NCBI GenBank assembly: GCA_003343885.1
Contig: QAKH01000049.1
Span: 1-8,242, forward strand
Source: Clostridiales bacterium
GTDB lineage: Bacteria; Bacillota; Clostridia; Oscillospirales; CAG-382
Direction of reading: 5' to 3'
DNA: 8,242 nt
The notes under the pieces are model-generated. The model saw only the letters and a program-made list of their open reading frames with translations, did no database searches and was not told the DNA's origin. Positions 1 through 6,797 of the stretch are shown here, in pieces. Positions within the stretch are counted from its first letter, which is position 1. Each line of letters begins with the position of its first letter. The translations under genes and the position numbers were made by a program.

Positions 1-28
1 AATATGTGTAATATCACAATATTATCAC
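1..28. repeat. A/T-rich inverted repeat at left edge, possible operator
   Basis: AATATGTG (1-8) faces CACAATATT (15-23), an inverted repeat with one unpaired A and a 6-bp centre. TATCAC also occurs twice (12-17 and 23-28), 11 bp apart, about one DNA turn. It lies upstream of the likely promoter of the ABC operon, so a regulator site is possible. In such A/T-rich DNA it could equally be chance, and the window edge hides the upstream context. Confidence 0.2.
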
Positions 29-77
29 CTTGTGTCTATGTTCATTCATGCTTTTTTAATATGCAATTTAATAATAT

Positions 78-93
78 GTGCTAAAATTTGCAC
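78..93 (+). promoter_or_regulatory. Possible extended -10 promoter of the ABC operon, inside a dyad
   Basis: TG (79-80), one base, then TAAAAT (82-87) fits the extended -10 pattern with five of six hexamer matches. No good -35 box is seen 16-18 bp upstream. A start near position 94 would give a leader of about 29 nt before the ATG at 123. The -10 sits within an inverted repeat, GTGC (78-81) and GCAC (90-93), which could let a repressor cover it. The regulator, if any, is not in the window. Confidence 0.4.
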
Positions 94-122
94 GCAAATA
101 TTTGTGAAAGGCTTGTTGGCAA

Positions 123-1100
123 ATGATTGAAATCAACCACCTTGTAAAAAAATACGGGACGAATTTTGCCGTCGACGACATAAGCTTCTCTGTAAAAGAG
201 GGAGAAGTGCTCGGATTTCTCGGACCAAACGGCGCAGGAAAGACAACTACGATGAATATACTTACCGGATACCTGTCAGCAACGTCCGGAAGTGCGAAGA
301 TTGCGGGAATAGATATTCTCGAAAACCCGATGGAAGCTAAAAAACATATAGGTTTTTTGCCGGAACATCCGCCGCTTTACCTTGATATGACAGTCAAGGA
401 ATACTTAAATTTTGTGTATAATCTGAAAAAATGTACGCTTAACAGAAAGAAACACATTGCCGAAATATGTTCGGTGATAAAAATTGAAGAGGTGTATAAA
501 CGGCCGATAAGCCACCTCTCTAAAGGATATCGACAAAGAGTCGGCATAGCGCAGGCACTTATCGGAAATCCCGATGTGTTGATTTTCGATGAGCCGACAG
601 TCGGTCTTGATCCGAAACAGATTATTGAGATAAGAAACCTGATTACCGGACTTGGTAAAAAACATACTATTATCCTCAGTTCTCATATTCTTCCTGAGGT
701 GCAGTCTGTATGCGGCAGGATAGTCATTATCAATAAGGGAAAGATTGTTGCCGACGCAAAAACTCATGAGCTTGAGGTTCTTACCGGTGCCCGTAAACAC
801 ATTGCGAAAATTACCGGAAATTCCTCTGAAGTACAGCGCATGATATCCGGAATCATAGGAGTTACAAGCTGTGAATGCCTCGGGGATCCGGACGGCGACG
901 CGCTTTCTTACCTCATAGAAACGCAAAGCGACGTCGACGTAAGGAAAATGCTCTTTAGAAGAGTAGCTGAAAGCGGACAGTATATGACAGGACTTGAGCC
1001 GGTTGGAGCAAATCTTGAAGACGTGTTTATTACTCTTACCAATGCACCGGCAGCCGCAAGTGACGCAAAGACTTCGGCATCATCCGGCGAAGCGGAATAA
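123..1100 (+). CDS. ABC transporter ATP-binding protein, GldA-like (ABC-2 exporter type)
   Basis: This is the ATPase that would power the permease encoded next door, acting on the cytoplasmic side of the membrane. All nucleotide-binding motifs are visible: Walker A GPNGAGKT (residues 34-41), a GFLPEHPPLY stretch at the Q-loop position with Glu81 where Gln is usual, signature LSKGYRQRVG (132-141), Walker B VLIFDEP with the D-loop GLD (152-163) and the H-loop SSH (186-188). The PEHPPLY form is common among GldA-like ATPases, so the Glu is not a defect. Residues 220-300 form a C-terminal extension typical of ABC-2 ATPases and end in an Ala/Ser-rich tail. At 325 aa it is full length. The start is supported by GAAAGG at 106-111. 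It is first of four same-strand genes with short gaps. The substrate cannot be read from the sequence. Confidence 0.93.
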   Translation: MIEINHLVKKYGTNFAVDDISFSVKEGEVLGFLGPNGAGKTTTMNILTGYLSATSGSAKIAGIDILENPMEAKKHIGFLPEHPPLYLDMTVKEYLNFVYNLKKCTLNRKKHIAEICSVIKIEEVYKRPISHLSKGYRQRVGIAQALIGNPDVLIFDEPTVGLDPKQIIEIRNLITGLGKKHTIILSSHILPEVQSVCGRIVIINKGKIVADAKTHELEVLTGARKHIAKITGNSSEVQRMISGIIGVTSCECLGDPDGDALSYLIETQSDVDVRKMLFRRVAESGQYMTGLEPVGANLEDVFITLTNAPAAASDAKTSASSGEAE

Positions 1101-1120
1101 TACTTAGGAGGAGAACTATT

Positions 1121-1852
1121 ATGGGAGCCATATACAAAAAGGAAATGCTTGCGTATTTTACCTGCCCTACAGGATATGTCTTTTCCGCAGTATTTTTCGC
1201 AATTTCCGGAATAATTTTTTCAATAACCACATTCGGTATGAGTTCAACGGCAACAGGCACGTATTTTGTTTTGATGCTTACCTCGTTTATTGTTTTGATC
1301 CCGCTTTTGACAATGAAACTGCTAAGCGAGGAACGAAAGAGCAAAACGGAACAAATAATATTAACCTCGCCCGTAAGCCTTATGGGAATGATCTCTGCTA
1401 AATTTTTTGCGGCTTACACGCTTTTTGCAGGTACACTGATTGCTTCGTGTGCGCTTAATATTTTCACACTGTATAATCTTGCTAAACAGCAGGAGGATAT
1501 AATACAAAAGTTAAGCCTGCCGACCGTAATCGGGAGTGTTGTAGGAATATTGCTTATCGGCGGAGTGTTTATCGCAATTGGTCTTTTCCTGTCTGCCCTT
1601 ACCGAAACCCAGATTGTCGCGGCAGTATCATCTATAGGTGTGTTCGTACTTATTTTCTTGCTCAGCCTGCTTCCCGCATTCGTTGGCAACAGTATCGTAA
1701 GAACTGTTATAAAATGGTTTTCGGTTTTCGACCGTTTTTATCTGTTTACTTCAGGTATTTTTGACCTTACGGCGATTGTTTATTATATAAGTCTTGCTAT
1801 TGTCTTTCTCTTTTTGACAATTCGTGTCTACGAAAAGAGAAGATGGGCTTAA
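1121..1852 (+). CDS. ABC-2 type permease subunit, GldF-like
   Basis: This is the membrane channel subunit of the ABC system. The 243-aa protein has about six hydrophobic segments, near residues 17-38, 46-64, 94-116, 134-158, 163-186 and 213-235. Between the second and third lies a charged cytoplasmic loop with SEERKSKTEQIILTSPVS (69-86). This matches the EER-x-(S/G)-T-E-x-(I/L)-(I/L)-L-T-x-P-(V/I) loop of ABC-2 permeases, where the ATPase is thought to dock. The length suits the GldF group rather than the longer permeases with a big outer domain; here that outer part appears to be supplied by the next two genes. A strong AGGAGG (1106-1111) lies 9 nt before the ATG, and the gap to the ATPase gene is 20 bp, so co-transcription is very likely. 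Confidence 0.88.
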   Translation: MGAIYKKEMLAYFTCPTGYVFSAVFFAISGIIFSITTFGMSSTATGTYFVLMLTSFIVLIPLLTMKLLSEERKSKTEQIILTSPVSLMGMISAKFFAAYTLFAGTLIASCALNIFTLYNLAKQQEDIIQKLSLPTVIGSVVGILLIGGVFIAIGLFLSALTETQIVAAVSSIGVFVLIFLLSLLPAFVGNSIVRTVIKWFSVFDRFYLFTSGIFDLTAIVYYISLAIVFLFLTIRVYEKRRWA

Positions 1853-1873
1853 CCAAAACGGCAGGAAGGAAAT

Positions 1874-3376
1874 ATGAAAATGACTTCAAAGAAAAAAACA
1901 GAGAAAAATGTTTACGCATCAAGAAAATTCAAGTACGGAACTGTAGCCATAGTCTTTACGTTGATTTTCTGCGCCTTTATTATTTTGTTAAACGCTGTTT
2001 TCTCGGGAATCAGTAATTATAACGGCGGATTTTATCTTGATTTGACGAGTGAGCAGATATACGATATATCAGATATAACAATTGAGGCTTTATCAGGATT
2101 GGATCAAAAGGTTGAAATAATATTCTGTAAGACAGAGGATAGAGTGGATGACGATTCTGCCTTATCGTACGTAAAACGTCTTGCGGAAAAGTATCACAAT
2201 GCAAATAGCAATATAACCCTTGTGTTTAAAGATTTGATTAAAGATCCGGTATATTTCAACCAGTTCAGAAAAACTGAAACGGATACTATTTCCGAATCTA
2301 CTGTCATTATCAATTGTCCTCAGAATAAAAGATATGTGACGTACAGTGCTCAGAACTTTTTCAAATTCTCGTCGGAAACCGGATTGGTTTTTGCGTATGA
2401 CGGTGAAAATAAGTTGACTTCCGCCATTCGACAGACTGCACTGAATCAGATTCAAAAGGCTGCATTCATAACCGGCCACGGTGAAGAAAAGAGAGCGTCT
2501 GTTGACACTCTTTTAAGGGAACAGGGATACGAAGTGAGCGATGTAGATCTCAAAAATATAACGGAAGAGGAACTTGCTGAGTATGACCTGCTGATAATTA
2601 GCAACCCTAAATATGACTATACAGGCGTTTCAGCCTCTGCTGAGGGCAGAGTCAATGAAATAGGTATGCTCAATAACTATCTCACAAAAAGCTTTGGAAA
2701 CCTGATGGTGTTTATAGGACCGGAAATCCCCGCTCTTGAAGAATTTTCAAATTTTCTTGCCGATGACTGGGGTGTAAGTTATAATTCGGGCGATATAGCG
2801 GTAGAGGGCGAAAGTATGTCTTTAGACATATCCGGACTCTATTTCTTGGGAACTCCTAATAATCAGGACAGCTACGGAAAGTCCATTCACTCCTCCATAA
2901 CATCTTCCGGCGTCCAGGCTACCTTATTTGCAAATGCTACGCCATTGTCAGTAGTTTTTGACCAGAAGGCTGAAAAATCCGTTTCTCCGGTTTATCTTAC
3001 TTCCCAGGATTCTCAGGTAATAAGGGATGGCGAAGTGTATTCCGGTGCCAATATGCCTGTTATGACGCTGTCTGTATATTCAAAGCTGTATGACAACACG
3101 GAATACCATTCAAATGTACTTGTCTGCGGCTCGGTTGATTACATGAACTTTGTGTCTGAACAATCTTTTGCTAATGCCGATATATTGAAGAGCGCAATGT
3201 CCGCAATGGGAAATGAAAGCATAGTTACGGGAATTGCGTACAAGGTAGTCGACGACACATCTATTACGGTAACACAGGATAATTTCAAGAGATATACCGT
3301 TATGCTGTCGACGATAGTGCCTGTTATTATAGCTGTAATCGGAACAATTGTATATATCAAGAGGAAAAAAGCGTAA
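1874..3376 (+). CDS. GldG-like ABC transporter auxiliary protein, membrane anchored at both ends
   Basis: This 500-aa protein has a basic N-terminus, a membrane helix at about 22-45, a long outer domain, a second helix at about 477-496 and a short cytoplasmic tail (KRKKA). That is the layout of GldG-like proteins (the ABC_transp_aux group). Recognisable family stretches are FYLDLTSEQIYDIS (53-66), ITGHGEEK (199-206) opening a Rossmann-like half, and YDLLIISNP (237-245). No catalytic motif is evident; in this family the domain is thought to bind or couple rather than catalyse. The gap after the permease gene is 21 bp. Two starts are possible: ATG 1874, or ATG 1880, which sits better (9 nt) from AAGGA at 1866-1870. 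The choice changes only two residues. In Flavobacterium the GldA/F/G set is needed for gliding, but relatives occur widely in bacteria that do not glide, so gliding should not be inferred. Confidence 0.85.
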   Translation: MKMTSKKKTEKNVYASRKFKYGTVAIVFTLIFCAFIILLNAVFSGISNYNGGFYLDLTSEQIYDISDITIEALSGLDQKVEIIFCKTEDRVDDDSALSYVKRLAEKYHNANSNITLVFKDLIKDPVYFNQFRKTETDTISESTVIINCPQNKRYVTYSAQNFFKFSSETGLVFAYDGENKLTSAIRQTALNQIQKAAFITGHGEEKRASVDTLLREQGYEVSDVDLKNITEEELAEYDLLIISNPKYDYTGVSASAEGRVNEIGMLNNYLTKSFGNLMVFIGPEIPALEEFSNFLADDWGVSYNSGDIAVEGESMSLDISGLYFLGTPNNQDSYGKSIHSSITSSGVQATLFANATPLSVVFDQKAEKSVSPVYLTSQDSQVIRDGEVYSGANMPVMTLSVYSKLYDNTEYHSNVLVCGSVDYMNFVSEQSFANADILKSAMSAMGNESIVTGIAYKVVDDTSITVTQDNFKRYTVMLSTIVPVIIAVIGTIVYIKRKKA

Positions 3377-3378
3377 TT

Positions 3379-4986
3379 ATGGACAATCAAATTAAAGATA
3401 AAAAGAATACGTTGTCAAACCAAAAGCGAATAGCCGTAATACTTGCTGCATTAGCAGTTGTGCTTGCAGTGGTTTACGTTATCATATTGCTGCTTAAAAA
3501 GGATTACTCGGTAGTTTTGCCGCTGTATGATGCAGACGGTGACGTTCTCGACTATACGTACACATGCGAAAGCGGAAATCCGGTAACTGAAGTGTCGCGC
3601 GATGAGTCAAACCTGACACTTGAGGCGGACAGCGAAATAAGTTATACGGCAAGACCTTTCATATATCCAGAGCTAAACCTTGAAAAGCTTGACAGCATAC
3701 ACGTAGTAAATGATTCAGGGGAATTTACCGTATATCTTGATAAAACATCAGGGGAATACTTGTTTAAGGGAAATGAAATGATCCTGTATAACGAACAGCC
3801 TCTTGCTGAGCTAAAATTTCAGTCAAGATATATGTTAGCTATCAAAAAGGTGGACGGAAGCTATACTGACAATGCCGCTCTTGCCGACTTTGGTCTTGAC
3901 GAAGAATCAAACCCTGTTTCAGTAACTGTTACGGATACAGATGGCAATTCTTACACAGTTTTGTTTGGAGATAAATTGGTAACCGGAGCCGCCTATTATG
4001 CAAAAGCTGCGGATAAACCATATGTTTATGTTGTTGACAGCACTGTTTCCGTGTTCTTTAATGAGGAAAATTCCTATTTTAATCCGATGATCACCACTCC
4101 GCTTTCTCAGTCTGAGTATAACTATATTGACTCTTTCAGTATAAGCAAAAACGGCGAGATGTTTATGTCGAGTGAGATTGTGCCTGAAGAACAGAGACAG
4201 GGAACAGGGGATACGGATTTGCATAAGTTGAATTATCCTGCAAAGTATCCTGCTTCACTGACAAAGTATTACGAAGCGCTGGCGTGTTTCGCTAATCTTT
4301 CCGGCTCGTCTGTTGTAGAAACGAATGTTTTGAGCACTTCCGAAGAGAACGCAAACGAATTGTTTGAAAAATACGGTTTGACTGTCGCGTCAAACGACGT
4401 AAAATATTCCTATAACGGTACTGAATATCGCTTCATTACCGGCAATAAATATACAGACGAAGACGGTACGACGGGGTATTACGCTTATTCTCCGTACATG
4501 GATACGATTGTCAAGCTTCCGCTTGAAAACGCTCCCTTCCTTGAATACGAACTTATTGACTTCATTGACCAAAGCGTTTTCCAAATGAATATTGACAACG
4601 TTTCGGAAATAACCGCTCATGTTCCGGGTGTAACATGTCATTTTGTGCTTGAGGGTACAGGCAAGGATTTAAAGGTTACCGAAACAAACACGGGCAATGT
4701 GATTGATACCGATTCTTTCAGACAGTTCTTTATCTCATTGCTTACGGTGAAGATTGAAGGATACGCAACAAAAGACGATGTGACAGGACCGAATGAGTTT
4801 GGTTTTACAGTCGTTTCTCGATTTGACGAGACATCAGAGTTTGAGTTTGATATTATTTCCACAACAAGAGCTTTGATTACACTTGACGGTAACTCTGAAT
4901 TTTATACAAACAGGTCGTATGTAACTACAGCCGCCGAAAGGCTATTGATGTTGGTAAACGGAGAGAAAATAGAGGCGGATTACTGA
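3379..4986 (+). CDS. DUF4340 domain protein, membrane anchored, partner of the ABC system
   Basis: The 535-aa protein has a Lys-rich N-terminus, one membrane helix (about 17-39) and a large outer region rich in beta-type, Thr/Ser/Tyr/Asp-containing sequence. DUF4340 features appear around 168-240: an ADFGLD start, a VTVTDTDGNSY strand pair, a GDK turn and a YYAKAADKPYVYVV segment. A related unit seems to recur at about 328-400 (KYGL, YNGTEYRF, TGNKY, GYYAYSPY) and perhaps more weakly at 476-530. DUF4340 proteins are commonly encoded next to GldG-like genes; their biochemical role is unknown. Only 2 bp separate this ATG from the stop of the GldG-like gene, and the nearest SD-like GAGG (3361-3364) lies 14 nt upstream inside that gene, so translation is probably coupled. 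The protein likely forms an outer complex with the GldG-like subunit. Confidence 0.82.
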   Translation: MDNQIKDKKNTLSNQKRIAVILAALAVVLAVVYVIILLLKKDYSVVLPLYDADGDVLDYTYTCESGNPVTEVSRDESNLTLEADSEISYTARPFIYPELNLEKLDSIHVVNDSGEFTVYLDKTSGEYLFKGNEMILYNEQPLAELKFQSRYMLAIKKVDGSYTDNAALADFGLDEESNPVSVTVTDTDGNSYTVLFGDKLVTGAAYYAKAADKPYVYVVDSTVSVFFNEENSYFNPMITTPLSQSEYNYIDSFSISKNGEMFMSSEIVPEEQRQGTGDTDLHKLNYPAKYPASLTKYYEALACFANLSGSSVVETNVLSTSEENANELFEKYGLTVASNDVKYSYNGTEYRFITGNKYTDEDGTTGYYAYSPYMDTIVKLPLENAPFLEYELIDFIDQSVFQMNIDNVSEITAHVPGVTCHFVLEGTGKDLKVTETNTGNVIDTDSFRQFFISLLTVKIEGYATKDDVTGPNEFGFTVVSRFDETSEFEFDIISTTRALITLDGNSEFYTNRSYVTTAAERLLMLVNGEKIEADY

Positions 4987-5023
4987 GTTTTACAGTAGAT
5001 TTTACAGAAAGGGCGTTTGAAAT

Positions 5024-6319
5024 ATGACTACTCCTCTTCCAGACAGAGTGCGCCCATCAAAGTTGGCTGACGTTGTGGGGCAGCAGCACCTTCTTGGAGA
5101 AAAATCGCTGCTGAGACGCGCGCTTGAAGCGGGAAAAATACCGAATATGATATTTTACGGCCCGTCGGGAACCGGTAAAACTACGGTTGCAAATATTATT
5201 GCCGCCGGTGCCGGAATGACGCTCAGGAAGATCAACGCTACCAACAGTTCTCTTTCGGATATTAAGCAGGTTCTTGATCAAACCGGCTCAATTTTCGGAG
5301 CGGAAGGTATACTGCTTTATATCGACGAAATACAGTATTTTAACAAAAAGCAGCAGCAAAGCCTGCTTGAGTTCATAGAGGATGGCAGAATTACTTTAAT
5401 TTGCTCAACGACTGATAATCCCTACTTTTCAGTTTATCCGGCTGTTTTGTCCAGATGCTCGGTCTTTGAATTTAAGCCGGTTAAAGCTGAAGACATAAAG
5501 AAGGCGCTTAAAAGGGCATATTTAATTCTTGAGGGAAAAGAGAAAGAGCACGAGAGTGAAAACGCAGAAGCCAGCGCCGTGGAAATATTTGATATTCCTG
5601 AAAATGTAGATAAAACGCTTGAATATATTTCTTCGGCGGCATGCGGCGATGTAAGAAGAGCTCTTGGCGCACTTGAATTGTGCTATGGCGCAGCGGGAAA
5701 CGATATGACTCCGGATACGGCTGGTGAATGCATTTCGGGGTATTCTCTAAAAATGGATAGAGACGGCGATGAGCATTATGACCTTATGTCGGCGTTTCAG
5801 AAATCTATACGTGGTTCAGATGAAAATGCAGCTGTTTTTTATTTAGCAAAAATGCTTGAGGCAGGAGACCTGCTCTCGCCTATAAGGCGATTGCTTGTAA
5901 TTGCTTCTGAAGATATAGGACTTGCGTATCCGATGGCGGCAGTTATAGTTAAGGCGTGTTGTGACAACGCAATGCAGTTAGGGTTACCCGAGGGAAGGCT
6001 CCCGTTAGCAGAGGCAGTAATTTTCCTTGCTACTCTTCCAAAGTCAAATTCCGCCTATATGGCTTACGCAGCGGCGGCTCGCGATATCCATTCCGGTCTT
6101 GGAATGAGCATGCCGAATTATATACGTGATTCATATCAGCCATCAGCAGAAAAGAACCGTTTGTATAAGTATCCTCATGACTATCCGTCGCATTATTGTC
6201 CACAGCAATATTTGCCTGATGATATAAAAGACAGAGTGTATTATAATTACGGTGATAATAAAACTGAAAATGCCGCAAAGGAATATTGGGCAAAAATAAA
6301 AAAGCTTCCGAATAATTAG
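5024..6319 (+). CDS. rarA: Replication-associated recombination protein A (RarA/MgsA family AAA+ ATPase)
   Basis: RarA is a DNA-dependent AAA+ ATPase related to clamp loaders and eukaryotic WRNIP1/Mgs1; it acts at stalled or damaged replication forks. At 431 aa it is full length. The N-terminal RVRPSKLADVVGQQHLLG (8-25) is typical. Walker A is GPSGTGKT (46-53), Walker B LLYIDEIQ (97-104), sensor 1 lies at STTDNP (128-133), the arginine finger at SRC (143-145) and sensor 2 at GDVRRALGALE (208-218). The C-terminal tetramerisation part follows, with SAFQKSIRGSDENAAVFYL (256-274) and QYLPDDIKDRVYYNYG (395-410). DEIQYFNKKQQQ differs from the DEVHRFNK form of E. coli but is, as I recall, usual in Clostridia. 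AAAGGG (5008-5013) lies 10 nt before the ATG. The gene starts 37 bp after the DUF4340 gene with no visible terminator or promoter between, so read-through is likely. Confidence 0.95.
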   Translation: MTTPLPDRVRPSKLADVVGQQHLLGEKSLLRRALEAGKIPNMIFYGPSGTGKTTVANIIAAGAGMTLRKINATNSSLSDIKQVLDQTGSIFGAEGILLYIDEIQYFNKKQQQSLLEFIEDGRITLICSTTDNPYFSVYPAVLSRCSVFEFKPVKAEDIKKALKRAYLILEGKEKEHESENAEASAVEIFDIPENVDKTLEYISSAACGDVRRALGALELCYGAAGNDMTPDTAGECISGYSLKMDRDGDEHYDLMSAFQKSIRGSDENAAVFYLAKMLEAGDLLSPIRRLLVIASEDIGLAYPMAAVIVKACCDNAMQLGLPEGRLPLAEAVIFLATLPKSNSAYMAYAAAARDIHSGLGMSMPNYIRDSYQPSAEKNRLYKYPHDYPSHYCPQQYLPDDIKDRVYYNYGDNKTENAAKEYWAKIKKLPNN

Positions 6320-6336
6320 CTTACTAATTAGCTTAC
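6313..6336 (+). repeat. 12-bp perfect tandem repeat across the rarA stop codon
   Basis: TAATTAGCTTAC occurs twice back to back (6313-6324 and 6325-6336). The first copy contains the rarA TAG stop; the second adds another TAG in the same frame, since the unit is 12 bp. It looks like a small local duplication. The junction CTAATTAG (6324-6331) is palindromic. No GC-rich terminator hairpin is seen behind rarA. Confidence 0.8.
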
Positions 6337-6364
6337 CGTAAAATGTCGAAAAATGAAGAAAATA

Positions 6365-6419
6365 ATATATCTTTATTTGCCGATATATACTTGACAGAAT
6401 TTATAAAATACGTTAAAAT
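6365..6419 (+). promoter_or_regulatory. Near-consensus sigma-A promoter of the DUF1292 gene
   Basis: TTGACA (6391-6396) is a perfect -35 box, followed by 17 bp and TAAAAT (6414-6419), five of six matches to TATAAT. Transcription would begin near 6426, leaving about 20 nt of leader before the ATG at 6446. Just upstream, ATATATC (6365-6371) faces GATATAT (6382-6388), an A/T inverted repeat that ends 2 bp before the -35. It may be a regulator site, a curved upstream element or chance. This suggests the DUF1292 gene has its own strong, constitutive-type promoter. Confidence 0.85.
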
Positions 6420-6445
6420 AATTACAAAGAAATGGAGTGAATTCT

Positions 6446-6757
6446 ATGGCAGATGAGACTTTTGACTTTGAGCAGGAAGTGTTTACGCTGACTGACGAAG
6501 AAGGAAATGAAAGTGATTTTGAATTTATTGGTCGAATAGAACTTGACGATAACACATACGTTGCTTTGCTTCCAGTTGAAGGAGCTGAAGATGAGTATGT
6601 TATATTAAAAGTTGAAAAAGACGAGAACGGCGAGGAGTTTCTCAGTACTATCGAGGACGACGAGGAGTTTGACAAGGCGGCAGATGCTTTCGAGGACGAG
6701 TTCATGTCTGAGATAGATTATGATGATGCTGAATCTTCAGAGGAAGAGAATAAATAA
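6446..6757 (+). CDS. DUF1292 family small acidic protein (YrzB-like, UPF0473)
   Basis: This 103-aa protein carries the DUF1292 pattern in its first 70 residues: FTLTDEEGNESDFEFIGRIE, then TYVALLPVEG, DEYVILKVEKDENGEEFLSTI and a DDEEFDKAADAFEDEF helix. About 40% of residues are Asp or Glu and only about five are Lys or Arg, so it is strongly acidic; the tail after residue 90 is low-complexity acid. No signal peptide or membrane segment is present, so it should be cytosolic. The function of the family is unknown. I chose ATG 6446 because GGAG (6434-6437) sits 8 nt upstream; a GTG at 6437 in the same frame overlaps that site and would leave no SD. In many Bacillota relatives lie near yrrK/alaS, which is not the case here. 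Confidence 0.88.
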   Translation: MADETFDFEQEVFTLTDEEGNESDFEFIGRIELDDNTYVALLPVEGAEDEYVILKVEKDENGEEFLSTIEDDEEFDKAADAFEDEFMSEIDYDDAESSEEENK

Positions 6758-6769
6758 GAGCAAAATCAG

Positions 6770-6782
6770 AAATACTGTATTT
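6770..6782. promoter_or_regulatory. Perfect 13-bp dyad upstream of the -10 of the structured RNA
   Basis: AAATAC (6770-6775), one central T, then GTATTT (6777-6782) form a perfect dyad. The single-base centre cannot loop as RNA, so any role would be at the DNA level, for example an operator. It fills the region between the expected -35 place and the -10 at 6787-6792, where a bound protein could block or help polymerase. No regulator family is assigned. Confidence 0.4.
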
Positions 6783-6783
6783 G

Positions 6784-6792
6784 TGACATAAT
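6784..6792 (+). promoter_or_regulatory. Extended -10 promoter of the structured RNA
   Basis: TG (6784-6785), one base, then CATAAT (6787-6792) fits the extended -10 pattern with five of six matches. The -35 position (6764-6769, AATCAG) is poor, as is often tolerated with an extended -10. The predicted start at about 6798 coincides with the first base of the 5' hairpin of the RNA, which supports the call independently. Confidence 0.55.
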
Positions 6793-6797
6793 ATTCG

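Noticed and set aside
405..926. Minus-strand open frames inside the protein genes (also near 7216-7679 and others)
   Set aside because: They mirror real coding frames, show no family motifs, and have no upstream ribosome binding sites of note.
5121..5150. Gln in DEIQ of RarA as a lost active-site residue
   Set aside because: The Walker B Asp-Glu pair is intact, and the Q form with YFNKKQQQ is, as I recall, ordinary in Clostridia.
6437..6445. GTG start for the DUF1292 protein, three codons earlier
   Set aside because: The GTG overlaps the GGAG that serves as the ribosome binding site for ATG 6446, and leaves no SD of its own.
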